A stretch of DNA of 13,008 bases from Gemmatimonadota bacterium (GTDB lineage: Bacteria; Gemmatimonadota; Gemmatimonadetes; Longimicrobiales; Gaopeijiaceae): contig PWZC01000141.1 of NCBI GenBank assembly GCA_003567615.1, forward strand, positions 1-13,008, given 5' to 3'. The position numbers were made by a program, and so were the translations under genes. The notes under the pieces are model-generated. The model saw nothing but the letters and a program-made list of their open reading frames with translations. It was not told where the DNA came from and did no database searches. Each line of letters opens with the position of its first letter. The first letter of the stretch is position 1. Of this stretch, positions 5,353-12,886 are shown piece after piece.

Positions 5353-7473
5353 ATGCGCCCCTTCCCCCTTTTGTTGTCCTTCGTCCTTCGTCGTCTCCGG
5401 CCAGGGCGGGTGCCGGCGGCCGTCTTTTCGTCCATCATGATCCTGGGGTTCACTGCCGGCTGCCTGGCCCATACCCCGCCCATGAGTCTTCCGGACGGAC
5501 GACCGAACCCGGACGGCATCGCCACCCTGGAAGCGGTGGAGATCGGAGGGGTGGAGCAGTGGATCCTCATCCGGGGACGCCGAGCCGATGCGCCGGTCCT
5601 CCTCCGCCTCCACGGCGGCCCCGGAGCGGCGGACATGCCGGTGACCCGTCACTTCACAGGGGCGCTGGAAGATCACTTCGTGGTGGTGAGCTGGGACCAG
5701 CGGGGTGCGGGGAAGTCCAATCCCCGGCACTTCGATGCCGAAACCATGAGCTTCGAACGATTCATCGAGGACGGTCACGAACTCACCCGATACCTCAAGG
5801 ACCGCTTCGGCCACGACCGGATCTTCCTCATGGGCCACTCGTGGGGAACCCAACTGGGTCTCCGGCTCATCCAGCGATATCCCGGAGATTACGCCGGCTA
5901 CATCGGGATCAGTCAATCGGTGGACCAGCGGAGAGCGGTTGTGCTGGCCCACCGGTGGCTGAGCGAGCGCATCGCCGAGGCGGAGGACGAGACCACGGCC
6001 CGGGACCTGGCCCTGCTTGGGGACCCTCCCTATCGGGACCACGGGGACTTCGTCGCCTTCGTGGGGCTCCTGGACCGGTACGGAGCCAACATGGACGTGG
6101 GGTTTGGAACCCTGGCGTGGGTGGCGGTGACCGCCCCCGAGTACTCGGCCCGGGACCTCCTTCGGTGGCTTCGGGGAGCCAGGCGAGGGAGTGGACCCAT
6201 GTGGGACGAGCCGGCGTACCGGGACTTCAATGCGTTGGCCGACGCTCCCGAACTGGAAGTGCCCAGCCACTTCCTCATGGGGGCCAGGGACCGAAACACC
6301 CCCCTGGCGCTCGCCCAGGAGTACCGGGATGCACTGGGGGATCCCGAGGTGGCGCGGGTGGTGATCTTCCATGACTCGGGGCACGTCCCCTTCATGGCCG
6401 AACCGGAGCGGTTCAACCGGGAGGTGGTGAGAGCATTCCTGGATCCCGAGGTGCTTGAGCGGGTGGAGGATGCAGGCCGCCCTTCCACGAGTTGGGCCGG
6501 GCTCCCCTTCGTTTTCTACACACCCGAGACCGGTGTGGCCGGTGGCGTCTTCGGAGGGGGGTATCGCCGACTCGCTCCCGAGCTGCCCGCCTCCTCGGTG
6601 GAGACGGCCTTCACCGTCACCGCCCGGAGGCAGTACGTGCTGGAGGTCTTCCCATCGCTTCACCTTCCCGGAGGCATGCGATTCGATGGGACCGTGCAGG
6701 CCCAGGAGTACCCGGATCGATTCTACGGCGTGGGGCCGAAGTCAGGGGGAGTGGAGGAGGACTTCACAACCCGCACCCTGTCGGCGCGGACTCGCCTCCA
6801 GTGGGAGGTCCTGCCGGGACTGAGGATGGGCCCCCAGGCGACCCTCCGTTGGGAGCGACTCACGGAGGTCGAGCCTGGCAGCACCCTGGAGGATGGCCTT
6901 CTGGCCGGGATCCGGCCCGGGGTGAGATCGGGCCGGTGGGTCGGGATCGGATTCCTGGTCACCCAGGATTCCCGGAATCACATCCTCAACCCCAGGTCGG
7001 GTGGGTACATGGAACTCTCGTTCGCGGGGCGCCCCGGCTTTCTGGGAAGCACCACCGACTACGGCATCCTGACCGCTGAGGTCCGGCGTTTCCACCCGGT
7101 GGGATCCGGGGGGACGGTGGGGATTCAGGCCGTCCTCGCCCGAGCCACCGGTGAGGTGCCTCCCCTCCTCCTTCCTGCGCTGGGCGGACGCGCCCAACTT
7201 CGAGGCTACCCGGCCGGAGGACTCAGGGATCGGGCTCTGGCCGCGGCTCAGCTCGAATGGCGGACGCCCCTTTGGGGACGTTTGAACGGCGCCCTTTTCG
7301 CCGAGGTCGGTCAGGTCGCACCGGGCTTGCGCCGTCTGGACCCGGGAGATGCCGCGGTGGCGGCAGGAGGAGGACTGCGGTTCATACTGGGTGCTGGAGC
7401 GCCCATCCGCGTGGACCTGGCCCGCGGTCGAAGGGGCACAGGCCTCTACATGACCATCGGTCACCCGTTCTGA
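5353..7473 (+). CDS. Alpha/beta-hydrolase fused to an Omp85-type outer-membrane beta-barrel
   Basis: The predicted protein has 706 residues. An N-terminal hydrophobic export signal ends in FTAGC (C37), which could be a weak lipobox. Residues about 60-365 are an S33/prolyl-iminopeptidase-like alpha/beta-hydrolase: HGGPG oxyanion motif (87-91), SWDQRGAGKS (113-122), nucleophile elbow GHSWGT with S163, probable acid D313 (GARDRNTP) and H344 (DSGHVPFM). Residues about 385-706 resemble the C-terminal barrel of BamA/TamA-type surface antigens: LPFVFYTPETGVAGGVFGGG entry strand, DRFYGVG (455-461), the L6-type LRGY motif (616-619) and a final Phe as in barrel assembly signals. Only about 20 residues separate the two parts, so no POTRA domain fits. 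The layout resembles type Vd patatin-barrel proteins with another enzyme. I chose ATG 5353 because GAGGA lies 7 nt upstream and the signal starts there; an upstream in-frame start at 5203 would bury it. The substrate is unknown. Confidence 0.8.
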   Translation: MRPFPLLLSFVLRRLRPGRVPAAVFSSIMILGFTAGCLAHTPPMSLPDGRPNPDGIATLEAVEIGGVEQWILIRGRRADAPVLLRLHGGPGAADMPVTRHFTGALEDHFVVVSWDQRGAGKSNPRHFDAETMSFERFIEDGHELTRYLKDRFGHDRIFLMGHSWGTQLGLRLIQRYPGDYAGYIGISQSVDQRRAVVLAHRWLSERIAEAEDETTARDLALLGDPPYRDHGDFVAFVGLLDRYGANMDVGFGTLAWVAVTAPEYSARDLLRWLRGARRGSGPMWDEPAYRDFNALADAPELEVPSHFLMGARDRNTPLALAQEYRDALGDPEVARVVIFHDSGHVPFMAEPERFNREVVRAFLDPEVLERVEDAGRPSTSWAGLPFVFYTPETGVAGGVFGGGYRRLAPELPASSVETAFTVTARRQYVLEVFPSLHLPGGMRFDGTVQAQEYPDRFYGVGPKSGGVEEDFTTRTLSARTRLQWEVLPGLRMGPQATLRWERLTEVEPGSTLEDGLLAGIRPGVRSGRWVGIGFLVTQDSRNHILNPRSGGYMELSFAGRPGFLGSTTDYGILTAEVRRFHPVGSGGTVGIQAVLARATGEVPPLLLPALGGRAQLRGYPAGGLRDRALAAAQLEWRTPLWGRLNGALFAEVGQVAPGLRRLDPGDAAVAAGGGLRFILGAGAPIRVDLARGRRGTGLYMTIGHPF

Positions 7474-7483
7474 CGCGCGCAAG

Positions 7484-8344
7484 TTACCGGAGCGGCCCGA
7501 TCTCCTCTCGGAGGGCCATGGGACGGTCCAGAACCTCCTTCAGCACCACGGCCTTTCGCAGGTCGTCGACGCTTCCGGTTTCGAGAAGCCGAGTATAGGG
7601 CGTTCCGGCCCCCCCACGCGCCCTTCCGCGGGGTCTGGCCAGGTCCTCGTCATCGCCTGAAGACAAGGGAGACGAAACTTCGGTGAGATCCCCCTTGGAG
7701 ATGTCCTCCAGCTTGCCCCAGGGCTCTTCCAGATGCCCGAAGACCTCCTTCTCCGAAGCCTCCACGGCCGCCGTCCACCCGGCCGACCCCTCTTCGCGCT
7801 GATCGACCCCCTCCATCCAACGGGACGAGCGACGCGTCATGACCTCCGGTTCCGGAACGGCTTCCGGTCGTCCCTCCCGGGTCGACGTAGACATCCGGTC
7901 ACCTGGCGTCGGCACCGGAATCCGGGACCCGGGATCCGGGGTCGGCCGCTCGGGAGCCTGGCCCGTGAGGATGGCCCAGAGGTCCGCCGGCACCATGGTT
8001 TCGGCGCTCTCCCGGTCCCGGTCCTGCACCGGAGGGGAATGGGAAACCGCCGGAGTGGGTTCCGACTCGGAGGACCCGGAGGTGTCCATCCGCCGGTAGC
8101 GGTCCATATCGGGCTCTCCCCTGCTCCCGGTCGGGGCCCGCCGGTAGCGGAATGCCTCATCCTCCACCGCCACCGGCGGGCCTCCCTGGCCCTCCTGGCC
8201 CTCCTGCGACCACGCATCCCCCGCGTCCTCGGCCTCCATCTCGTCCATACGGCGCTGCCGCTTCTTCTTCCTTCCCACGGCGTCGATGACCGACGCCGCC
8301 ATGAAGAGGAGGATGAAGAGGATGGTGACGAAGCCTTCTTCCAC
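7484..8344 (-). CDS. Single-pass membrane protein with long disordered tail, last gene of the floA cluster
   Basis: I do not recognise a named family for this 286-residue protein. Residues about 5-22 (FVTILFILLFMAASVIDAV region) form one membrane helix, followed by a strongly basic stretch (RKKKRQRR), which predicts a cytoplasmic tail. The middle is highly charged and rich in Pro, Ser, Glu and Arg, probably disordered. Two stretches look ordered: MVPADLWAILTGQ (117-129) and the C-terminal YTRLLETGSVDDLRKAVVLKEVLDRP (250-275), possibly short binding motifs. The start is GTG at 8342-8344. Its AGGAGG ribosome-binding site is fused to the floA stop (TAAGGAGG, from 8360 downwards), and 13 nt separate the genes, so the two are probably co-translated. 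It sits where yqfB follows floA in Bacillus but shows no resemblance that I can see. A scaffold or adaptor role at FloA domains is inference. Confidence 0.7.
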   Translation of the reverse strand: MEEGFVTILFILLFMAASVIDAVGRKKKRQRRMDEMEAEDAGDAWSQEGQEGQGGPPVAVEDEAFRYRRAPTGSRGEPDMDRYRRMDTSGSSESEPTPAVSHSPPVQDRDRESAETMVPADLWAILTGQAPERPTPDPGSRIPVPTPGDRMSTSTREGRPEAVPEPEVMTRRSSRWMEGVDQREEGSAGWTAAVEASEKEVFGHLEEPWGKLEDISKGDLTEVSSPLSSGDDEDLARPRGRARGGAGTPYTRLLETGSVDDLRKAVVLKEVLDRPMALREEIGPLR

Positions 8345-8357
8345 GGGTCAGTCCTCC

Positions 8358-9374
8358 TTAGGAGCGGGGCCGCTGGCCGCCGCCCTGCTGGGGTGACTGC
8401 TGGTCGTCGGACCCGGCGATGGCCTCACGCATGGTGGTGTCGGACTGGATGTTCTTGTACTTCATGTAGTCCATGATCCCCAGGTTTCCGGACGCGAAGG
8501 CCCCGGCGATGGCCCGGGGAACCTCGGCCTCGGCCTCCACCAGACGCGCACGCATCTCCTGCACCTTGGCACGGTTCTCCTGCTCAAGGGCTACGGCCAT
8601 GGCACGTCGCTCCTCGGCACGGGCCTGCGCCACCCGCTTGTCGGCTTCGGCCTGATCGGTCTGCAGTTCGGCGCCGATGTTCTTCCCGACGTCCACGTCC
8701 GCGATGTCGATGGAGAGGATCTCGAAGGCCGTTCCGGAGTCGAGCCCACGGGAGAGCACGGTCTTGGAGATGGAGTCGGGGTTCTCCAGCACGGCCTTGT
8801 GGGAGTCCGACGAACCGATGGACGACACGATGCCCTCACCAACCCGGGCCAGGATCGTCTCTTCGCCGGCACCACCCACGAGCCGGTTGATGTTGGCTCG
8901 GACCGTAACCCGGGCGATGGCGATGAGCTGGATCCCGTCCCGGGCCATGGCCGCCACCCGGGGGGTGGCGATCACCTTCGGGTTCACCGAAACCTGCACG
9001 GCCTCGAAGACGTTCCGGCCGGCCAGATCGATGGCGGCAGCCTGCTGGAACGAGAGGTCGATGTTGGCCTTGTCCGCCGAGATGAGAGCCCGGACCACCC
9101 GGTCCACCTGACCACCGGCCAGGTAGTGGGCCTCGAGATCGCCCACCTTGATGTCCAACCCTCCCTTGGTGGCCCAGATGAGGGGACGGACCACGGCCGG
9201 TGGATTCACCTTCCTGAGCCTCATCCCGATCAGGTAGCCGATCCCCACCCGGGCTCCGGCGGAGATGGCCTCGATCCACAGGCGGACCGGAATGATCCAC
9301 AGGGTGATGATGAGGAGGACGAGAAGTCCAACCAGTGCCAGGGTGGTCGTTCCAAGCAGGAGATCGTCAGCCAT
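8358..9374 (-). CDS. floA: Flotillin-like protein FloA
   Basis: The predicted protein has 338 residues, the usual size for FloA (YqfA/UPF0365). A membrane-inserted hydrophobic hairpin or helix lies at about 8-30. The SPFH-type domain follows (about 60-230), with the characteristic PLIWATKGGLDIKVGDLEAH, GGQVDRVVRALISADKANID and GRNVFEAVQVSVNPKVI stretches. An Ala/Glu/Arg coiled coil occupies about 236-288 and the tail is Gln/Gly-rich. FloA oligomerises at the cytoplasmic side of the membrane and organises microdomains that affect fluidity and protein assemblies. The ATG at 9372-9374 is preceded by GAAGGAG about 10 nt upstream; the GGAGU of this site can pair with ACUCC slightly upstream in the message. 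It lies 148 nt after the nfeD-type gene and 13 nt before the next gene, consistent with an operon. Confidence 0.93.
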   Translation of the reverse strand: MADDLLLGTTTLALVGLLVLLIITLWIIPVRLWIEAISAGARVGIGYLIGMRLRKVNPPAVVRPLIWATKGGLDIKVGDLEAHYLAGGQVDRVVRALISADKANIDLSFQQAAAIDLAGRNVFEAVQVSVNPKVIATPRVAAMARDGIQLIAIARVTVRANINRLVGGAGEETILARVGEGIVSSIGSSDSHKAVLENPDSISKTVLSRGLDSGTAFEILSIDIADVDVGKNIGAELQTDQAEADKRVAQARAEERRAMAVALEQENRAKVQEMRARLVEAEAEVPRAIAGAFASGNLGIMDYMKYKNIQSDTTMREAIAGSDDQQSPQQGGGQRPRS

Positions 9375-9522
9375 CCGTAGTTCACTCCTTCACAGGGAGT
9401 TCAGGTGTGGGGTCGATCCCGGAAGGGATCGGATCCATTGGTCGCGTCTGGTACACACAGCCCGGGTCAACCGCGCCCGGGTCGACCGCCAGGGCCGGCT
9501 CCGGACGCGGTAGCCGGAATGA
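9375..9522 (-). other. nfeD-floA spacer with small hairpin and short tandem repeat
   Basis: CGATCCC (9414-9420) and GGGATCG (9425-9431) form a 7-bp stem around a GGAA loop on the + strand; its complement could form in the leftward message. There is no T-run. GCCCGGGTCAACC (9460-9472) recurs as GCCCGGGTCGACC (9475-9487) with a 15-bp period. ACTCC/GGAGT (9384-9388/9396-9400) can fold over the floA ribosome-binding site. It may hold a processing site or an internal promoter, but nothing decisive is visible. Confidence 0.35.
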
Positions 9523-10983
9523 TTACCCGGACTCGGCGCCAGGGTGCCCTGCGGAGATCTCCCGGTCCGGGGCCACACGAACCACGTGCCGGTAGCCCTC
9601 GGAGGCCACGATCTCGATGGGGGTCCCCGACTCGATCCAGGACTGCTCCGAAACCACGTCCAGCCGCTCCTCTCCAAAGAGACCGGTGCCGGCGGGGCGA
9701 AGGTCGGTGACCGCGACCCCCAGCGTCCCCCGGAGCTCATCCCGACGCACGGAGGAGGTATATCCGGTGTCCCGATGCGTCTCTTCTCCCAGGAAGATGC
9801 CGAGCCGCGTAAGCCGTCGGTTGGACGGCATCCGGCGCACCAGGAACCACGAACTGGCCAGAACCAGCGTCAGGGTCATGGCCAGCGTCATGGCGGCCCG
9901 GCTGTAGTCGGTCACAGTGGGGATGTCGCCGATGAGGGACATGTAGATGCCTGCCAGGATGGCGAGTCCTCCCAGGATACCGAACACACCAAGCCCCGGA
10001 AGCACCAGCGCTTCGACCAGAACGAGCACGACACCGACGCCGAACACGATGAGGCCCTCTAGTCCGGCGAGTCCGATGATGAGGTGGGAGCCGAAGAAGA
10101 GCGCGAGAGCCAACACCCCTGCCCCGCCCGCCAGACCGACCCCTGGCGACTTGATCTCCACCAGGAGCCCAAGGAAGCCCAGGGAAAGCAGGAAGGGAGC
10201 CACCACGGGATGGGTGAGGAAGCGAACCGTCCGCTCGGCCCAGTTGGCCGTCTGATCCACCACCTCCCGGTCCGTGGTGCCCAGCGCCTCCATGAGCTCA
10301 TTCCAGTCTGCCACTTCGGTGGCGTACCCCAGCCCCACCGCCTCCGAATAGGTCAGGGTGAGGAGCTGGCCGGCCGCCACGACCCCCTCGATCTCGATCT
10401 CCGGATCCACCATGGCCTCGGCGACGGCGGGGTCGAGGCCCCGTGCCTCGGCCAGGGAGCGCATGGTGCTTCGCATGACCGAGACGATCTTCTCCGGAGC
10501 CGTCTGTCCCGTCCCGTCCACCGGGGTAGCGCCACCGATCCGGGAACCGGGCCGCATATAGATGCCGTCGGCGGCCAGCGAGATAAGGGCGCCGGCGGAG
10601 ATGGCGGCTCGATTGACGTAGGCGTAGACCGGTACCTCGGAGTCTGCGATGGCGGCGGCGATGCGCTCAGCCGCGTCCACCCGTCCTCCCGGCGTATCCA
10701 CGTCGAGGATCACGGCAGCAGCCTCGGCGGCTGCCGCTTCCTGCAGACTGCGTTCGACGAAGGGAGCCAGTCCCAGCTCGATCACCCCCTCGATGGGTAC
10801 ACGGAACACGGGGCCTTCACCCCGAGTGACCTCCTGGGTGTCCACGGCCAACGCCGATCCTCCGAGGGCGAATGCCGGCCCGGCTCCCATGAGAGCCGCG
10901 GAAAGGGCCGCCAGGGGAGCCGCCACCAGGATCAAGGGAATGATGGAACGCAAGGTACCTCGTACGGACGAAAGATTCTGCAT
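9523..10983 (-). CDS. NfeD-family membrane-bound serine protease (NfeD1b-like)
   Basis: The predicted protein has 486 residues. A signal or anchor helix (about 12-40) is followed by a ClpP/crotonase-like protease domain (about 57-235): ILDVDTPGGRVDAAERI (92-108), the nucleophile region AYVNRAAISAGALISLAADG with S129, and K165 in TAPEKIVSVM. This agrees with the Ser-Lys dyad of the archaeal homologue PH1510. About five membrane helices follow (roughly 259-277, 286-306, 308-330, 331-352, 362-384), then the soluble OB-like NfeD domain (about 416-474: LRGTLGVAVTDLRPAGTGLF, GTPIEIVASEG). NfeD proteins are usually encoded beside flotillin or stomatin partners and may cleave or regulate them, as the floA gene just downstream suggests. 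The ATG at 10981-10983 has GGAGG close upstream. It is the second gene of the leftward cluster. Confidence 0.9.
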   Translation of the reverse strand: MQNLSSVRGTLRSIIPLILVAAPLAALSAALMGAGPAFALGGSALAVDTQEVTRGEGPVFRVPIEGVIELGLAPFVERSLQEAAAAEAAAVILDVDTPGGRVDAAERIAAAIADSEVPVYAYVNRAAISAGALISLAADGIYMRPGSRIGGATPVDGTGQTAPEKIVSVMRSTMRSLAEARGLDPAVAEAMVDPEIEIEGVVAAGQLLTLTYSEAVGLGYATEVADWNELMEALGTTDREVVDQTANWAERTVRFLTHPVVAPFLLSLGFLGLLVEIKSPGVGLAGGAGVLALALFFGSHLIIGLAGLEGLIVFGVGVVLVLVEALVLPGLGVFGILGGLAILAGIYMSLIGDIPTVTDYSRAAMTLAMTLTLVLASSWFLVRRMPSNRRLTRLGIFLGEETHRDTGYTSSVRRDELRGTLGVAVTDLRPAGTGLFGEERLDVVSEQSWIESGTPIEIVASEGYRHVVRVAPDREISAGHPGAESG

Positions 10984-11033
10984 GATCCCTCCATGACTCG
11001 AGGTCCCAACCGACCGCGAGAAGCGTCGAAGCA

Positions 11034-11067
11034 GACCCGCGGGATATCGAGATGGATCCGCGGGGTC
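11034..11067 (-). terminator. Imperfect hairpin at the end of the helical lipoprotein gene
   Basis: GACCCGCGG (11034-11042) pairs with CCGCGGGGTC (11058-11067), with one bulged G and a 15-nt loop. It overlaps the lipoprotein gene's TGA (11066-11068) and lies 50 nt upstream of nfeD. There is no U-run, so it may attenuate or stabilise the message rather than terminate it fully. Confidence 0.35.
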
Positions 11068-11809
11068 AGGGCGAGCGGAACTCGTCCATCAGCCGGAGCG
11101 AGTACCAGGCCCTACGGAGCGCCAGGACCGGGTCGTGGTCATCCAGTGCCGTCCGGGCACCGACCAGGAGACGTTCGGCCCTTCGTCGCTCCTCTTCCTG
11201 ATACGAATGAACCCCCGAAACCCTTCGAAAGGTTTCCTCGGCGTCGGCCACGAGTTCGGCGGCCAGCATCTCGGGGGTGGTGGCGCGAAGCTGGTCAGCG
11301 GCTGCCAGGAGATGAAGGATCGCCCGCTCCAAATCGCCGTCCGCCAGCGCCGTCTCCGCTCCCTCCTGATGACTCCGGGCGTCTGCGAGGGTGGGAGCAA
11401 GGTGAAGGGGAAACTCTCCACCCAGGAGTTCATCGATCCGGCGGAAGGTCCGATCCAGTTCCCGGATGGCCGGGGCAAGGTCTCCATTCTCCAGGCGCGA
11501 GGCCAGCAGAGGGGCCGCAGCGCGCCTGACCTCGGAACGAAGTGGCTCGCCTTCGGACCTGGGCAGCTCCCAGGAGGCCTCCCAGCTCTCGATGAGGCGT
11601 GAAAACTCACGCCCTCGACCGGACCAGCGCAGGATCCTGGGAAGGGTGGGAAGGTCGGTGTTGTAGCGAAGTGTTGGAAAGCTCTCTTCCGCCGTCAGTT
11701 CAACCGGCTCAGGGGCGAGGAGATCGCCGCAACCGGTCAGCAGGAGCACCGCCAGGGTGGACAAGACCAACCGACGGTACGGGGGTCTGGAGCGGTTGAG
11801 GCTTGGCAA
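11066..11809 (-). CDS. Helical lipoprotein of unknown function, upstream of nfeD
   Basis: The predicted protein has 247 residues. A signal peptide with Arg residues (YRR) and a hydrophobic core ends in the lipobox LLTGC (C27), so it should be a periplasm-facing lipoprotein. The mature part is strongly alpha-helical and charged, with repeated patterns such as LENGDLAPAIRELDRTFRRI, LADGDLERAILHLLAAADQL and LDDHDPVLALRRAWYSLRLM. These resemble short helical-hairpin (TPR-like) units, but I cannot assign a family. The TTG start at 11807-11809 has no clear ribosome-binding site; internal TTG codons could be used instead, but they would shorten the basic n-region. It is 82 nt upstream of nfeD on the same strand, so it may be the first gene of the floA cluster, and is divergent from the sodium channel gene. 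Confidence 0.7.
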   Translation of the reverse strand: MPSLNRSRPPYRRLVLSTLAVLLLTGCGDLLAPEPVELTAEESFPTLRYNTDLPTLPRILRWSGRGREFSRLIESWEASWELPRSEGEPLRSEVRRAAAPLLASRLENGDLAPAIRELDRTFRRIDELLGGEFPLHLAPTLADARSHQEGAETALADGDLERAILHLLAAADQLRATTPEMLAAELVADAEETFRRVSGVHSYQEEERRRAERLLVGARTALDDHDPVLALRRAWYSLRLMDEFRSP

Positions 11810-12054
11810 CGAAGAATGATCGGGGTCAGGGGGTCGGAAACGCGCAGCCTGGAGCGTCAGATTTCTGCGGACAGTCTACGGGCAAGCCGGATATCCAGGG
11901 GTCAAGCTATGGTACTCGCTCCCCGGTGGCCAGGGTCCCGATAACGGGATGCCGGCGCGCCTACCGTCGTCGACCCGTGGGCATCATCTTTCCCCCTTCC
12001 CGTCGCCGCCATTCGGCTGGACGATCCCAAGTGGACCCTCCCATTTTGAGTGCC
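11810..12054. other. Divergent spacer between lipoprotein and sodium channel genes
   Basis: This 245-bp stretch should carry promoters for both directions. The + frame stays open through it back to 11803, but its translation is low-complexity and unlike channel N-termini. TCCCG (11936-11940) and CGGGA (11945-11949) form a small palindrome. I see no convincing -35/-10 pair. Confidence 0.4.
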
Positions 12055-12867
12055 GTGAGTCTCCGTTCCCGTATCGATACCTGGGTCGAGTCCACCCCGG
12101 TGCAGGCCACCGTGGTGACGCTCATCATCATCAACGCCGTGATCCTCGGCCTCGAGACATCCGAGACCGCCATGGCGCGCTGGGGGCACGTCCTCATCCC
12201 GGCCGACAAGACGATCCTGGCCGTCTTTGTCGTGGAGATCGCCCTCAAGGTCTTTGCCCGGGGCTGGCGCTTCTTCAGGAACGGGTGGGACGTCTTCGAC
12301 TTCGTGGTGGTGGGAATCGCTCTGGTGCCGGCTGCAGGCCCCCTTGCCGTACTCCGTGCCCTCCGGGTTCTCCGGGTCTTGCGACTCCTCTCCATGGTCC
12401 CGCAGCTGCGCTTCGTGGTGGACGCCCTTCTCAAGGCGATTCCCGGCATCAGCTCCATCTTCGCCCTCATGGGGATTCTCTTCTACGTCTTTGCCGTCAT
12501 CGCCACGAGCCTGTTCGGGTCCAGCTTCGACGAGTGGTTCGGTACGATCCCCGCATCGCTCTACTCCCTCTTCCAGATCATGACGCTGGAAAGCTGGTCC
12601 ATGGGAATCGTACGACCGGTCATGGAGGAGTATCCCTACGCCTGGGTCTTCTTCGTACCCTTCATCCTCATCGCCACCTTCACCATGCTGAACCTGTTCA
12701 TCGGGATCATCGTGGACACCATGCAAACCATGCATGACGCCGGGATGGAAGAAGGAAAAGACTTCCTGGAAGAGGCGTTGGGCCAGGAGGAGTCGCGCAT
12801 CCGGGAGGAGATCGACGGTCTCCGTCGGGAGATGCAGGCCCTGCGAAGGGTCCTGGAGACGCGTTGA
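12055..12867 (+). CDS. Bacterial voltage-gated sodium channel (NaChBac/BacNav type)
   Basis: The predicted protein has 270 residues, close to NaChBac's 274. It is a single six-helix domain that would assemble as a tetramer in the inner membrane. Helices are S1 about 17-36, S2 47-67, S3 78-94, S4 97-116 with R101, R104, R107 and R110 every third residue (voltage sensor), S5 132-155 and S6 196-223. The pore loop FQIMTLESWSMGIVRP holds the selectivity filter TLESWS (177-182), the form typical of Na+-selective bacterial channels. The Glu forms the high-field-strength site. The C-terminus (about 232-270) is an amphipathic coiled coil, as in the tetramerisation region of BacNav proteins. I chose GTG 12055 for size and the conserved start LRSRIDTWVESTPVQ; GTG 12031 and TTG 12046 are alternatives, and none has a strong ribosome-binding site. 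Roles in motility or pH homeostasis are known for relatives only. Confidence 0.9.
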   Translation: MSLRSRIDTWVESTPVQATVVTLIIINAVILGLETSETAMARWGHVLIPADKTILAVFVVEIALKVFARGWRFFRNGWDVFDFVVVGIALVPAAGPLAVLRALRVLRVLRLLSMVPQLRFVVDALLKAIPGISSIFALMGILFYVFAVIATSLFGSSFDEWFGTIPASLYSLFQIMTLESWSMGIVRPVMEEYPYAWVFFVPFILIATFTMLNLFIGIIVDTMQTMHDAGMEEGKDFLEEALGQEESRIREEIDGLRREMQALRRVLETR

Positions 12868-12886
12868 GCCTCTGCAGTCCAGAGGC
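12868..12886 (+). terminator. Hairpin directly after the sodium channel stop
   Basis: GCCTCTG (12868-12874) and CAGAGGC (12880-12886) form a perfect 7-bp stem with a 5-nt loop, starting at the base after the TGA. It is followed by GGGGACCCC rather than a T-run. Position and symmetry suggest a transcription 3' end. Confidence 0.45.

Noticed and set aside
5050..6663. Minus-strand frame of 537 residues across the hydrolase-barrel gene
   Set aside because: Shadow of the real gene: low-complexity composition and no motifs.
9460..9487. Start of a repeat array or CRISPR
   Set aside because: There are only two imperfect 13-bp copies at 15-bp spacing and no further units.
10084..11529. Plus-strand frame of 481 residues across nfeD and the lipoprotein gene
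   Set aside because: It spans two supported opposite-strand genes and has shadow-like composition, with no domain.
11803..12054. N-terminal extension of the sodium channel by 84 residues
   Set aside because: The extra sequence is Arg/Gly/Pro-rich and unlike channel N-termini, and the 270-residue form matches the family size.
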